DNA of 64,000 bases from Bradyrhizobium algeriense (GTDB lineage Bacteria > Pseudomonadota > Alphaproteobacteria > Rhizobiales > Xanthobacteraceae). Positions 8,131 to 16,434 of the stretch are shown in pieces (the first letter of the stretch is position 1; every line of letters begins with the position of its first letter). The stretch spans positions 62,001 to 126,000 of the forward strand of contig NZ_PYCN01000021.1 of NCBI RefSeq assembly GCF_003062295.1, given 5' to 3'. Below the pieces are notes generated by a model, which worked only from the letters and a program-made list of their open reading frames with translations, had not been told where the DNA came from and made no database searches. The position numbers and the translations under genes were made by a program.

Positions 8131-8159
8131 TTGACTTTCGCCCCTTCCGGGCGTTTAAC
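8131..8159 (+). promoter_or_regulatory. Candidate sigma-70 promoter for ffh
   Basis: TTGACT at 8131-8136 and TTTAAC at 8154-8159 are separated by exactly 17 bp. The start codon lies about 315 bp downstream, with a palindromic repeat in the leader, so the assignment to ffh is inference. Confidence 0.4.
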
Positions 8160-8296
8160 CCGCCGACTTCTCGGAAAGACGTTCTTTTCGACCCGCCGCC
8201 CGGCCCACGAGACCGGAGGCCAACGCCCGACAGCGCGATGCGCCCTCGGGCGCGAAAGTGTTTGGACGATCGTTTTGGCGTATTCCGCCGAGACAA

Positions 8297-8421
8297 TTGG
8301 CCGTCATACCCCGCGAAGGCGGGGTATCCAGTACGCCGCAGCTTCTCGGTTCAAACGAGCTGCTCTGGAATACTGGATCACCCGCCCCAGTGCGCAATTG
8401 CGCACAAGGCGGGTGATGACA
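8297..8421. repeat. Palindromic intergenic repeat in the ffh leader
   Basis: The left part reads CGTCATACCCCGCGAAGGCG, with GGGTATCCAGTACG next to it. The right part reads AATACTGGATCACCCGCC and ends GGCGGGTGATGAC. The two sides are inverted relatives (GTATCCAGTA/TACTGGATCA). The element would lie in the ffh transcript if the promoter at 8131 is used. Confidence 0.75.
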
Positions 8422-8473
8422 GTGGTGGATGGATCGATATATCGCCCGCAAGGGCAGCAACAGGACAACGGCA

Positions 8474-10021
8474 TTGTTCGACAATCTGTCGGAAAAGCTT
8501 GGTGGGATACTCGATCGGCTGACGGGCCGCGGATCGCTGTCTGAGGCCGATGTCGACGCCGCGATGCGCGAGGTGCGCCGCGCGCTGCTGGAAGCCGACG
8601 TCTCGCTCGACGTGGTTAGAAGCTTCACCGACCGCGTCCGCGAGCAGGCGGTCGGCGCTACCGTCGTCAAGTCGGTTACCCCCGGCCAGATGGTGGTCAA
8701 GATCGTCCATGACGAACTGATCGCCACGCTTGGTTCCGACGGCCAGACCATCGACCTCAATGCGGTGCCGCCGGTCGCCATCATGATGGTCGGCCTGCAA
8801 GGCTCCGGCAAAACCACCACCACCGCAAAACTCGCCCGCCGCATGACCCAGCGCGACAAGCGCAAGGTGCTGATGGCCTCGCTCGACATCTACCGCCCGG
8901 CGGCGATGGAGCAATTGGCCGTGCTCGGCCGCGACCTCGACATCCCGACGCTGCCGATCGTGGCCGGCCAGAAGCCCGCGCAGATCGCCAAGCGCGCGCT
9001 GGAAGCCGGCAAGCTCGGCGGTTACGACGTGGTGCTGCTCGACACCGCCGGCCGCACCACGCTCGACGAAGAGATGATGAGCGAAGCGGCCGAGATCAAA
9101 ACCACGGCCAATCCGCATGAAGTGCTGCTGGTCGCGGATTCCCTGACCGGCCAGGACGCGGTCAACCTCGCGCGCGCCTTCGACCAGCGCGTTGGCCTCA
9201 CCGGCATCGTGCTGACGCGGGTGGACGGCGATGGCCGCGGCGGCGCGGCGCTGTCGATGCGCGCGGTGACCGGCAAGCCGATCAAGCTGATCGGCACCGG
9301 CGAAAAGACCGACGCGCTGGAAGATTTTCATCCGAGCCGGATCGCCGGCCGTATCCTCGGCATGGGCGACGTGGTGTCGCTGGTGGAGCGGGCGGCGGCG
9401 AATATCGACGCCGAAAAGGCCGCGCGCACCGCCGAGCGGATGCGCAAGGGCCAGTTCGACCTGACCGACATGCGCGAACAGTTGCTGCAGATGGCGAACA
9501 TGGGCGGCATCAGCGGGTTGATGGGCATGATGCCCGGCGTTGCCAAGATGAAGAACCAGATCGCCGCCGCCGGGATCGACGACAAGATTTTGAAGCGCCA
9601 GGTCGCGATCATCGATTCGATGACGCGGGCCGAGCGCAAGAACCCTGACATCCTGAAAGCCAGCCGCAAGAAGCGCATCGCCGCCGGCGCCGGCCAGAAT
9701 GTCGAGCAGGTCAACAAGCTTTTGAAGATGCACCGGAACATGGCCGACATGATGAAGGCCATGGGCTCGGGCAAGCGCGGCCCGATGGCCGGCATCGCGC
9801 AGGCGATGGGCTTTGGCGGCGGCATGAAGCCGCCCTCGCCGGAAGAGATGAAGGCGCTGGCCGACAAGATGCAGGGCGGCGCCGGAGGCGGCCTGCCGAA
9901 TTTGCCGAAGGATCTTCCGGTCGGCCTGCGCCAGGGACTGCCGAACGTGCCGGGCCTTACAGGCCTCAGCGGCAAGCCGACCTTGCCCGGCCTCGGCGGC
10001 TTTCCCGGGAAGAAGAAATGA
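8474..10021 (+). CDS. ffh: Signal recognition particle GTPase Ffh
   Basis: Ffh binds signal sequences through its methionine-rich M domain and docks with FtsY through its NG domain. The 515 residues show the G1 loop GLQGSGKTTTTAKLA near 108, LDTAGRTTLDEEM near 190, TRVDGDGRGGAAL near 248, and an M domain with many GGM/MKPPS motifs at the C terminus. I chose TTG at 8474 because the protein then starts (M)FDNLSEKLGGILDRL like other family members and AGGA lies nine bases upstream. The upstream in-frame ATG at 8429 would lie at the edge of the repeat element. It leads into the rpsP operon. Confidence 0.96.
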   Translation: MFDNLSEKLGGILDRLTGRGSLSEADVDAAMREVRRALLEADVSLDVVRSFTDRVREQAVGATVVKSVTPGQMVVKIVHDELIATLGSDGQTIDLNAVPPVAIMMVGLQGSGKTTTTAKLARRMTQRDKRKVLMASLDIYRPAAMEQLAVLGRDLDIPTLPIVAGQKPAQIAKRALEAGKLGGYDVVLLDTAGRTTLDEEMMSEAAEIKTTANPHEVLLVADSLTGQDAVNLARAFDQRVGLTGIVLTRVDGDGRGGAALSMRAVTGKPIKLIGTGEKTDALEDFHPSRIAGRILGMGDVVSLVERAAANIDAEKAARTAERMRKGQFDLTDMREQLLQMANMGGISGLMGMMPGVAKMKNQIAAAGIDDKILKRQVAIIDSMTRAERKNPDILKASRKKRIAAGAGQNVEQVNKLLKMHRNMADMMKAMGSGKRGPMAGIAQAMGFGGGMKPPSPEEMKALADKMQGGAGGGLPNLPKDLPVGLRQGLPNVPGLTGLSGKPTLPGLGGFPGKKK

Positions 10022-10027
10022 CCGCTT

Positions 10028-10089
10028 CCGTCATTGCGAGCGCAGCGAAGCAATCCATCGATCCGCGCAAAGAAAGCATCGCAATGACG
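10028..10089. repeat. Short dispersed repeat between ffh and rpsP
   Basis: The spacer contains CGTCATTGCGAGCGCAGCGA, then AGCAATCCA, and ends GCATCGCAATGACG. The ends are inverted (CGTCATTGCGA/TCGCAATGACG). This is a typical small palindromic element of rhizobial intergenic regions, here inside the ffh-rpsP spacer. Confidence 0.7.
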
Positions 10090-10139
10090 AATTGTATCAA
10101 CCAACAGACTTTCAATTAACCCACACTCAGGAGAACCAA

Positions 10140-10472
10140 ATGTCAGTCGTTATCCGCCTCGCTCGAGCAGGCACCAAGAAGCGCCCGGTCTATCACGTCG
10201 TCGTCGCCGACTCGCGCTTTCCCCGCGATGGCCGCTTCATCGAGCGTCTCGGTCATTTCAACCCGCTGCTGCCGAAGGACAATGAGTCGCGGCTGAAACT
10301 CGATATGGACAAGGTCAAGTCCTGGCTCGCCAAGGGCGCGCAGCCGTCGGATCGCGTGACGCGCTTCCTGGATGCCGCCGGCATCGTCAAGCGTCCTGCC
10401 CGCAGCAACCCGGAAAAGGCCGTGCCGCGCAAGGAGCGCAAGGCGCGCGCCGAAGCCGCCGCAAAGGCCTAA
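10140..10472 (+). CDS. rpsP: 30S ribosomal protein S16
   Basis: Ribosomal protein S16 binds 16S rRNA and is needed for 30S assembly. The 110-residue protein starts SVVIRLARAGTKKRPVYHVV and contains GRFIERLGHFNP, the family hallmarks. A lysine/alanine-rich tail (ERKARAEAAAKA) is usual for alphaproteobacteria. The ATG at 10140 is supported by AGGAGA seven bases upstream. It is the first gene of rpsP-rimM-(DUF4304)-trmD-rplS. Confidence 0.98.
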   Translation: MSVVIRLARAGTKKRPVYHVVVADSRFPRDGRFIERLGHFNPLLPKDNESRLKLDMDKVKSWLAKGAQPSDRVTRFLDAAGIVKRPARSNPEKAVPRKERKARAEAAAKA

Positions 10473-10491
10473 AGCGTAGCGGCGCACGACG

Positions 10492-11016
10492 GTGGCAGCA
10501 CCGATTTGCGTCGCCCGTATCGGCGCTGCGCACGGCGTGCGCGGCGCGGTGAAACTGTGGACGTTCACCGAAGATCCGCTGGCCGTAAAACATTACGGCC
10601 CGCTGATGACCAGGGACGGCGCGCGCCAGTTCGAGGTGACGCATGCCCGTGAGGCCAAAGACCATCTGGTGGCGACGCTGAAAGGCATCGCCACCCGCGA
10701 GGACGCCGAACGGCTCAACGGCATCGAGCTCTATGTCGCGCGCGAAAAACTGCCCGAGACCGACGAGGACGAATATTATCACGCCGACCTGATCGGGCTT
10801 GCGGCGGTCAACGCCGCGGATGAGCCGCTCGGCCACGTGATCGCGATCCATAATTTCGGCGCCGGCGACATTATCGAGATCGCGCCGCCGCAGGGGCAGA
10901 CCATGCTGCTGCCGTTCACCAATGCGGTGGTGCCGACGGTCGATCTCGCCAGCGGCCGCGTGGTGATCGAACTGCCGCGGGAAATCGAAGGCGATGACGA
11001 GGCGTCATCATCATGA
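10492..11016 (+). CDS. rimM: 16S rRNA processing factor RimM
   Basis: RimM assists maturation of the 30S head by binding S19. The 174-residue protein has the RimM N-terminal beta barrel (CVARIGAAHGVRGAVKLWTFTEDP) and a PRC-barrel C-terminal half (YHADLIGLAAVN, LLPFTNAVVPTVDL). The start codon is GTG at 10492, 19 bases after the rpsP stop. In most bacteria trmD follows directly; here a foreign-looking gene comes between. Confidence 0.96.
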   Translation: MAAPICVARIGAAHGVRGAVKLWTFTEDPLAVKHYGPLMTRDGARQFEVTHAREAKDHLVATLKGIATREDAERLNGIELYVAREKLPETDEDEYYHADLIGLAAVNAADEPLGHVIAIHNFGAGDIIEIAPPQGQTMLLPFTNAVVPTVDLASGRVVIELPREIEGDDEASSS

Positions 11017-11068
11017 CGACCTGATAATGGCTCGCGAATAATCCCCTCAAAAAATACAGGGCTGCGGG

Positions 11069-11698
11069 ATGCCTCGCCTGGAATCTTCAATCAAAGACCA
11101 CCTGAGTCCCGTGCTCAAGAGCGACGGATTCTTTGGCTCCGGCCGCACCTTCCGTCGGATCTCAGGAGATCTCATTCACGTCCTGAATGTACAAGGATCG
11201 CGACACGGCGGCAGGTTCGCCGTAAACCTCGGCATCCAGCCTCGGTGTATCCCGGATGTCGTTGGCAACTCACCCGATGCAACCAAAATCAGAGAAGAGC
11301 TCTGCGAGTTTCGGCAAAGGCTGTCCGAAGCAAAGGGTGATCAATGGTGGGAACATGAAGGGTCAAAAGAGAGCATGGACGTCGCCGTTCGGGCAGCGGC
11401 ATCGGTCTATACAACAATTGGTCGAAGGCTCTTCTCCGAACTGTCGGGACCAGAATCTCCGTTGCACAAAGTCACACCTACGCAATTCGAGGCCGGGCAT
11501 TATAGCTTTTCGGGCTTTCGCTCCACGAAAGTTCGAATGGCGCGATCATTGGCCCTCATGCGGCAATCGGTTGGCAATCTGGTTGACGCCAGCGCCTTCG
11601 CCCGGATTGCGTTGGCGAATCTCGGAGTTGCGCACTCTCTTCGTGCGGAACTGGAGGCCTTATCGTGCATCAAGCCTCAAGCTGAACCCTCGACCTGA
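11069..11698 (+). CDS. DUF4304 domain protein inserted in the rpsP operon
   Basis: This 209-residue protein resembles the DUF4304 family: an N-terminal LKSDGFFGSGRTFRRISGDLIHVLNVQGSR segment, then RFAVNLGIQPRCI. The function is unknown; family members are often found singly or near toxin-immunity loci. No signal peptide or membrane segment is seen. Base composition is clearly lower in GC than the neighbours, with many A/T-ending codons (for example AAAATCAGAGAAGAGCTC), which suggests recent acquisition. It sits in the same orientation between rimM and trmD, 52 bp after rimM and 26 bp before trmD, so it is probably transcribed with the operon. Confidence 0.8.
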   Translation: MPRLESSIKDHLSPVLKSDGFFGSGRTFRRISGDLIHVLNVQGSRHGGRFAVNLGIQPRCIPDVVGNSPDATKIREELCEFRQRLSEAKGDQWWEHEGSKESMDVAVRAAASVYTTIGRRLFSELSGPESPLHKVTPTQFEAGHYSFSGFRSTKVRMARSLALMRQSVGNLVDASAFARIALANLGVAHSLRAELEALSCIKPQAEPST

Positions 11699-11724
11699 CA
11701 CGCGCGATGCCCTAACCAGCGAGC

Positions 11725-12450
11725 ATGACCAACCCTTGGCGCGCCACGGTTCTCACGCTCTTCCCCGAGATGTTTCCCGGGCCGCTCGGCGTCAGCCTGG
11801 CCGGCAAGGCGCTGACTTCAGGCCTGTGGGAGCTGGAGGCGCGCGACATCAGGGATTCCGCCACCGATCGCCACCGCAGCGTCGATGACACACCGGCCGG
11901 CGGCGGTCCGGGCATGGTGCTGCGGGCCGATGTGCTGGCGGCAGCGATCGATGCCGCGGATATCGACCAAAGCCGTCCGCGCCTCCTGATGAGCCCGCGG
12001 GGTCGGCCATTGACCCAGTCGCTTGTGGCGGAACTGGCCGCCGGGCCCGGCCCCTTGGTCGTCTGCGGCCGGTTCGAGGGGGTCGATCAGCGGGTCATCG
12101 AAGCCCGGCACCTCGAGGAAGTCTCGATCGGAGACTATGTGCTGTCCGGTGGCGAGATCGCCGCGATGGCCCTGATCGACGCCTGCGTGCGGCTTTTGCC
12201 GGGGGTGATGGGCAAACAGGCTTCGGGCGAGGACGAAAGCTTTTCCGAAGGACTACTGGAATACCCCCAATTCACCCGCCCGCAGGAGTTCGAGGGCCGC
12301 GGCATCCCCGAAATCCTGATCTCAGGCGACCATGCCAAGGTGGCGGCCTGGCGCCGGGCCGAAGCCGAGGCCCTGACCCGGACGCGCCGGCCGGATTTAT
12401 GGGCCGCGAGGCCCGGCCAAAAAGGCACAAAAAGAACGACAGACGGGTGA
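11725..12450 (+). CDS. trmD: tRNA (guanine37-N1)-methyltransferase
   Basis: TrmD methylates G37 of tRNAs with a GG sequence at 36-37 and prevents frameshifting. The 241-residue protein begins PWRATVLTLFPEMFPGPLG and carries the SAM-binding trefoil-knot motifs VVCGRFEGVDQRV and EVSIGDYVLSGGE, then LLEYPQFTRP. It is followed by two inverted copies of a repeat before rplS. Confidence 0.97.
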   Translation: MTNPWRATVLTLFPEMFPGPLGVSLAGKALTSGLWELEARDIRDSATDRHRSVDDTPAGGGPGMVLRADVLAAAIDAADIDQSRPRLLMSPRGRPLTQSLVAELAAGPGPLVVCGRFEGVDQRVIEARHLEEVSIGDYVLSGGEIAAMALIDACVRLLPGVMGKQASGEDESFSEGLLEYPQFTRPQEFEGRGIPEILISGDHAKVAAWRRAEAEALTRTRRPDLWAARPGQKGTKRTTDG

Positions 12451-12493
12451 CAAGCGCCCGCCTATGCCTTATACGAGCGCCAAATCCGCGCAC

Positions 12494-12605
12494 GCGCATT
12501 TTCAGGCAAAGTGGATTCCGGTTTGCCGTCCGAAAATGCGCTAACTCTTTAAAAATGCGCGTATTCTATTCGCAAAACCGGTGTCCACTTTTGCGGAATA
12601 CGCGC
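12494..12605. repeat. Pair of inverted repeat copies between trmD and rplS
   Basis: Copy 1 (12494-12541) is flanked by GCGCATTTTC/GAAAATGCGC, and copy 2 (12557-12605) by GCGCGTATTC/GAATACGCGC. Their cores are inverted versions of one another (AAGTGGATTCCGGTTT against AAACCGGTGTCCACTT). A related single copy lies at about 48841-48895. The pair lies in the trmD-rplS intergenic transcript and could form large hairpins. Confidence 0.85.
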
Positions 12606-12664
12606 TACAGGATAGATGGACGTCGCGCAGCCCGCTGCCGGGCGCGCCGCCGATGGAGATTTCA

Positions 12665-13045
12665 ATGAACCTCATTCAACAGCTCGAAAAAGAGCAATTC
12701 GAAAAACTGTCGGCGACCAAGACGATTCCGGAATTCGGGCCCGGCGACACCGTGATCGTCAACGTCAAGGTAGTCGAAGGCGAGCGCACCCGCGTGCAGG
12801 CCTATGAAGGCGTCTGCATCGGCCGTTCCGGCGGCGGGCTCAACGAGAGCTTCACCGTCCGCAAGATTTCCTACGGCGAGGGCGTGGAGCGCGTGTTCCC
12901 GGTAATGTCGCCGATGATCGACTCGATCAAGGTGGTGCGCCGCGGCAAGGTCCGTCGCGCCAAGCTGTATTACCTGCGCCAACTGCGCGGCAAGTCGGCC
13001 CGCATCGTCGAGAAGCAGGACCGCCCGACCGCCGTCGGCGAGTAA
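12665..13045 (+). CDS. rplS: 50S ribosomal protein L19
   Basis: L19 sits at the 30S-50S interface. The 126-residue protein shows the family core FGPGDTVIVNVKVVEGERTRVQ, the FTVRKISYGEGVERVFP strand and RRGKVRRAKLYYLR near the end. The start at 12665 (MNLIQQLEKEQ) is the usual one; upstream frames run through the repeat. It is the last gene of the operon and is followed by a strong intrinsic terminator. Confidence 0.98.
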   Translation: MNLIQQLEKEQFEKLSATKTIPEFGPGDTVIVNVKVVEGERTRVQAYEGVCIGRSGGGLNESFTVRKISYGEGVERVFPVMSPMIDSIKVVRRGKVRRAKLYYLRQLRGKSARIVEKQDRPTAVGE

Positions 13046-13391
13046 TTCGTCCCGAAAGGGATGTGACGAAAAGCGCGGGGTTTTGCCCCGCGCTTTTTTG
13101 TTGCGCTATGCCTATCTAGGCAATGCCCCTGCCAATCGATTGATTGTGGCGGCCGCGGACCCTGTGTTAGAAATTCAGAATGGTTCTAGATCGCACCAGC
13201 GCCACGTTCGGCACCGCCCAGCTCGTCGTCATCGACGATCGCTCGCGGCTGCCCGGCCGGTTCTTCGGACGGTTCGCGACCTCGGCGACATCAGAGCTTA
13301 CGCGCGCAGCTTGATGCTGCGCCGACGTCCGTTGCTTGCGCGTATCCGCGCTTGACCGCTCATACAGAATTTCATTTTGGAGCTTACGCTC
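13046..13391. other. Gap between rplS and leuC
   Basis: After the terminator there are about 290 bp without a convincing gene. A 44-codon frame (13180-13314) and a 13-codon frame with three Leu codons (about 13314-13355) lie just before leuC. Neither has a good ribosome-binding site, and I do not call them genes. Confidence 0.5.
13071..13099 (+). terminator. Intrinsic terminator after rplS
   Basis: AAGCGCGGGG (13071-13080) pairs with CCCCGCGCTT (13086-13095) around a TTTTG loop and is followed by a T run to 13099. It closes the rpsP-rplS operon. Confidence 0.95.
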
Positions 13392-14798
13392 ATGTCCAAA
13401 CCGACCACCCTGTACGACAAGATCTGGAACGACCATCTGGTGCACGAAGCCGATGACGGCACTTGCCTGCTCTATATCGACCGCCATCTGGTGCACGAGG
13501 TGACCTCGCCGCAGGCGTTCGAGGGCCTGCGCGCCACGGGCCGCAAGGTTCGCGCGCCGGAAAAGACGCTGGCCGTCGTGGATCACAACGTCCCGACCAC
13601 CGACCGTTCAAAACCCAATCCCGACCCTGAAAGCATCGAGCAGATCCGGGCACTGGCGGACAACGCCAAGGAGTTCGGCGTCGAGTATTTCAATGAGTTC
13701 GACAAGCGTCAGGGCATCGTGCACGTGATCGGCCCTGAGCAGGGTTTTACGCTGCCTGGCACCACCATCGTCTGCGGTGACAGCCACACCTCCACCCACG
13801 GCGCGTTCGGCGCGCTGGCGCACGGCATCGGCACGTCGGAAGTCGAACACGTGCTGGCGACGCAAACGCTGATCCAGAAAAAAGCAAAAAACATGCGCGC
13901 GGTGGTCGACGGCAAATTGCCCGACGGCGTCACCGGCAAGGACATCATCCTGGCGATCATCGGCGAGATCGGCACCGCCGGCGGCACCGGCTATGTGCTG
14001 GAATATGCCGGCGACGCCATCCGTGCGCTCTCGATGGAAGGCCGCATGACGGTCTGCAACATGTCGATCGAGGGCGGCGCCCGCGCCGGCCTGATCGCGC
14101 CGGACGAAAAGGCGTTCGAATTCCTGAAAGGCCGCCCGAAGTCGCCGAAGGGCGCCGACTGGGACGCCGCGATGCGCTATTGGGAAAAGCTGCGCTCCGA
14201 CGACGGCGCGCATTTCGACCACGAGATCCGGCTGGACGCGGCAAAGCTGCCGCCGATCGTGACCTGGGGCACCTCGCCCGAGGACGTGGTGTCGATCACA
14301 GGCTTCGTGCCGGATCCCGATGAGATCGCGGACGAGGCCAAGCGGCTGTCGAAGCACCGCGCCCTGAAATATATGGGCCTGGCGGCGGGGACGAAGATCA
14401 CCGACATCAAGCTCGACCGCGTCTTCATCGGCTCCTGCACCAACGGACGGATCGAGGATCTGCGCGCCGCGGCGAAAGTCGCCGAGGGCAAGACGGTCAA
14501 CGCCCACGTCAATGCGATGATCGTGCCGGGTTCGGGCATCGTGAAGGAACAGGCCGAAGCCGAGGGCCTCGACAAGATCTTCATCAAGGCCGGCTTCGAA
14601 TGGCGCGAGCCGGGCTGCTCGATGTGCCTCGCCATGAACCCCGACAAGCTGTCCCCTGAAGAGCGCTGCGCCTCGACCTCGAACCGCAATTTCGAGGGCC
14701 GTCAGGGCTTCAAGGGCCGCACCCATCTGGTGTCGCCGGCCATGGCAGCAGCGGCGGCGATCGCCGGGCACTTCGTCGACATCAGGGAGTGGCGTTAA
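13392..14798 (+). CDS. leuC: 3-isopropylmalate dehydratase, large subunit
   Basis: LeuC with LeuD isomerises 2- to 3-isopropylmalate in leucine synthesis. It is an aconitase-fold [4Fe-4S] subunit of 468 residues. The cluster cysteines are C349 (GSCTNGR) and C409/C412 (GCSMCLAMNPD). Other family motifs are TIVCGDSHTSTHGAFG and the ending RTHLVSPAMAAAAAI. GGAG lies upstream of the ATG at 13392. LeuD is encoded about 3 kb further on the same strand, so the two subunits are not in one operon. Confidence 0.97.
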   Translation: MSKPTTLYDKIWNDHLVHEADDGTCLLYIDRHLVHEVTSPQAFEGLRATGRKVRAPEKTLAVVDHNVPTTDRSKPNPDPESIEQIRALADNAKEFGVEYFNEFDKRQGIVHVIGPEQGFTLPGTTIVCGDSHTSTHGAFGALAHGIGTSEVEHVLATQTLIQKKAKNMRAVVDGKLPDGVTGKDIILAIIGEIGTAGGTGYVLEYAGDAIRALSMEGRMTVCNMSIEGGARAGLIAPDEKAFEFLKGRPKSPKGADWDAAMRYWEKLRSDDGAHFDHEIRLDAAKLPPIVTWGTSPEDVVSITGFVPDPDEIADEAKRLSKHRALKYMGLAAGTKITDIKLDRVFIGSCTNGRIEDLRAAAKVAEGKTVNAHVNAMIVPGSGIVKEQAEAEGLDKIFIKAGFEWREPGCSMCLAMNPDKLSPEERCASTSNRNFEGRQGFKGRTHLVSPAMAAAAAIAGHFVDIREWR

Positions 14799-14898
14799 CC
14801 CTGGTTTGCCTAGATAGCGAGACGTTCAGGCAACGCCACGTTAACAGGCAAGGGCGCAGACTGGTCTCTTGCGAAGCGCTTTCGCGAGGGACCCGGCC

Positions 14899-15105
14899 GT
14901 GACGGACAAGCCTGAATTCGTCGATATGATCAGCGAGCTGACGCGCCAGTCGCGCCGCCGCGTCATGCCGCGCGTCGTCGATCTTCCGACATCGCCCAAG
15001 GATACCTCACGCCTCAGTCACTGGCCGCCGGAGCATTGGGCACAGTGGCGAATGGAAAAGCTGACGCCGTGGAAGATCAAGCCTTGGGAAGGCAAGGATT
15101 GGTGA
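14899..15105 (+). CDS. Small uncharacterised tryptophan-rich protein
   Basis: This is a 68-residue soluble protein of unknown function, reading TDKPEFVDMISELTRQSRRR at the start. It ends in a striking tryptophan-rich segment (HWPPEHWAQWRMEKLTPWKI, then KPWEGKDW). It has no signal peptide or membrane helix. I use the GTG at 14899; an upstream ATG at 14869 would add ten residues. It is followed by a clear intrinsic terminator, which supports it as a real, separately ended transcript. Confidence 0.6.
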   Translation: MTDKPEFVDMISELTRQSRRRVMPRVVDLPTSPKDTSRLSHWPPEHWAQWRMEKLTPWKIKPWEGKDW

Positions 15106-15131
15106 GCCGGCCGGATTCTTTCACGCTCGAA

Positions 15132-15164
15132 GAAACAGGCGCCGAACCGGGCGCCTGTTTCGTT
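15132..15164 (+). terminator. Intrinsic terminator after the small Trp-rich gene
   Basis: GAAACAGGCGCC (15132-15143) pairs perfectly with GGCGCCTGTTTC (15150-15161) around GAACCG. A short T stretch follows on the plus strand. Confidence 0.8.
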
Positions 15165-15175
15165 TCAGCCTGATC

Positions 15176-15805
15176 TTACCAATACCGGTATGCATAATAG
15201 CGGTGGCGCCACCACGGACGGCAGATCTTGCGCGGTCCGTAGTAGGTCAAGATGATCCGGCATCGGCGCGGGTAATAGTAGGCCGGGTATGTGTAGTAGG
15301 CCGGCGCGTAGTAGAAGCGGCTATGGAAGTGACGCCGGTGGTGGAAGTGCGGCCGATGGAAGACGTGAGGCCGGTGGAACGCGTGACGATGTGCGAAGCG
15401 GTGGCCGCCGCCATGGAAGGCCGGCGCCGCACGAAAACCGCCACGGTAGATCGCCATCCCACCACCTCTGAAGCCACCGCCGTGAATGGCCGCGCCGCCA
15501 CCGCGGAAACCGCCGCCATGAAATGCCGCTCCGCCGCCGCGGAAGCCACCGCCATGAAAGCCGCCGCCACCGCCACGGAAGCCGCCACCGCCACCGCCGC
15601 GAAAACCGCCGCCGCCCATCCCACCGCGGTGTTGAACCTGGGTCGTCAGTCCGTCGGTTGCGTATTTTACTGAAGGCGCCGCGCCGGGACTTGCAAGCGA
15701 GAGCGCCTCGGCGCGCTGTTGTGATGTCGCTGCGAACGCAAGCAGAGCCGCAGCTGTTACGCCCAGACGGCGGACAAGGCCGCGTCCGGGATCGGATATC
15801 GACAT
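15176..15805 (-). CDS. Exported glycine/histidine-rich repeat protein
   Basis: This 209-residue protein has a signal peptide (about residues 12-34) followed by ALSLASPGAAPSV. Then comes a long stretch of GGFRGGG/GGFHGGG repeats (about residues 60-125), a His/Phe-rich section and a Tyr/Pro-rich tail ending in a Trp/Arg/Tyr cluster (RPWWRHRYYAYRYW). The function is unknown. The composition suggests a disordered envelope or metal-binding protein. The ALSL(A/S)(S/N)PGAA motif after the signal peptide is shared with the His-rich protein at 16435-16680, and both genes have matching upstream boxes. Confidence 0.78.
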   Translation of the reverse strand: MSISDPGRGLVRRLGVTAAALLAFAATSQQRAEALSLASPGAAPSVKYATDGLTTQVQHRGGMGGGGFRGGGGGGFRGGGGGFHGGGFRGGGAAFHGGGFRGGGAAIHGGGFRGGGMAIYRGGFRAAPAFHGGGHRFAHRHAFHRPHVFHRPHFHHRRHFHSRFYYAPAYYTYPAYYYPRRCRIILTYYGPRKICRPWWRHRYYAYRYW

Positions 15806-15918
15806 GGATGAACCTCCCTAACCGGCGACGGCGCGCCCCTCAGCCGCACCGCGGCTGGTCCCCGTCACGTTTTTCTTTCTTTGCGGTCGCTCCCAACGTG
15901 ACGTTAAAGACAGGCACG

Positions 15919-15955
15919 TGAACGCGCCATGAATGCGCCGACCTAAAAGATGAAT
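15919..15955 (-). promoter_or_regulatory. Triple TGAAY box upstream of the Gly/His-rich gene
   Basis: On the plus strand, TGAAC starts at 15919 and TGAAT at 15930 and 15951, giving spacings of 11 and 21 bp. The same 11/21 arrangement recurs at 16761-16797 upstream of the paralogous His-rich gene. The spacing of one and two helical turns is what a tandem-binding response regulator would use. Confidence 0.5.
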
Positions 15956-16010
15956 GCGCAGGAAAGGAGCGCTGAAGAGATTTTTTGCGGCTGACCGAAG
16001 TTGTGCACGC

Positions 16011-16304
16011 TCACCACCAGAACGGCCCGAACCCGATGCCGAAGGTGAACGGCGCCGGCGAGTCATAGGGATACGGCCGATAGTAGACCGGCCGACTGTA
16101 GTAATAGGGGCGGTCGTACGCACGATAGTAGCCGTAATGACGATGGTAGCGCCTGTTATAGCGGTGCGCGCTGAAATCGGTGACGTCGGATGTGCCGGCG
16201 CTCTGCGCCTTCGTCTGCGGCGCCGCGACGACCGGACCGATCGCGGCCGATCCGGCAACCACGAGCGCGCTTGCGACAAAGGCTGCCCCGATCAAGCTCT
16301 TCAT
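16011..16304 (-). CDS. Exported tyrosine/proline-rich small protein
   Basis: This 97-residue protein has a signal peptide (MKSLIGAAFVASALVVAG...VVAA). The mature part is rich in Tyr, Arg and Pro (RYNRRYHRHYGYYRAYDRPY, YYSRPVYYRPYPY) and ends in FGIGFGPFWW. The function is unknown; it looks like the many small, probably disordered envelope proteins of Bradyrhizobiaceae. The ATG at 16304 begins the signal peptide and has GAGGAG upstream on its strand. Longer frames upstream overlap the next gene and are not used. Confidence 0.75.
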   Translation of the reverse strand: MKSLIGAAFVASALVVAGSAAIGPVVAAPQTKAQSAGTSDVTDFSAHRYNRRYHRHYGYYRAYDRPYYYSRPVYYRPYPYDSPAPFTFGIGFGPFWW

Positions 16305-16378
16305 GACGGACTCCTCTCGTTGATCACGACCATCAAATACGCGCAGCAATCTCGCCAGTTTCAAGGCCCAGCCAAAGC

Positions 16379-16409
16379 GAAAACAGGCCCGCAATGAAGC
16401 GGGCCTGTG
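16379..16409 (-). terminator. Intrinsic terminator after the His-rich gene
   Basis: ACAGGCCCGC (16384-16393) pairs with GCGGGCCTGT (16400-16409). On the minus strand the hairpin is followed by TTTTCG, 25 bases after the stop of the gene at 16435. Confidence 0.85.
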
Positions 16410-16434
16410 CGATATCTGCGCCAAGCTGTCGCAC

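Larger units (their letters stand above)
7953..8473. other. Non-coding gap upstream of ffh
   Basis: This 521-bp spacer separates the divergent hydrolase gene and ffh. It holds a plausible sigma-70 promoter (8131-8159) and a palindromic repeat (8297-8421). I see no supported coding sequence. Confidence 0.6.

Noticed and set aside
8378..9733. 451-codon minus-strand frame opposite ffh
   Set aside because: It is the antisense shadow of ffh, His/Arg-rich and without any domain.
13314..13355. 13-codon leader peptide with three Leu codons before leuC
   Set aside because: It has no run of Leu codons, no clear ribosome-binding site and no following terminator/antiterminator structure.
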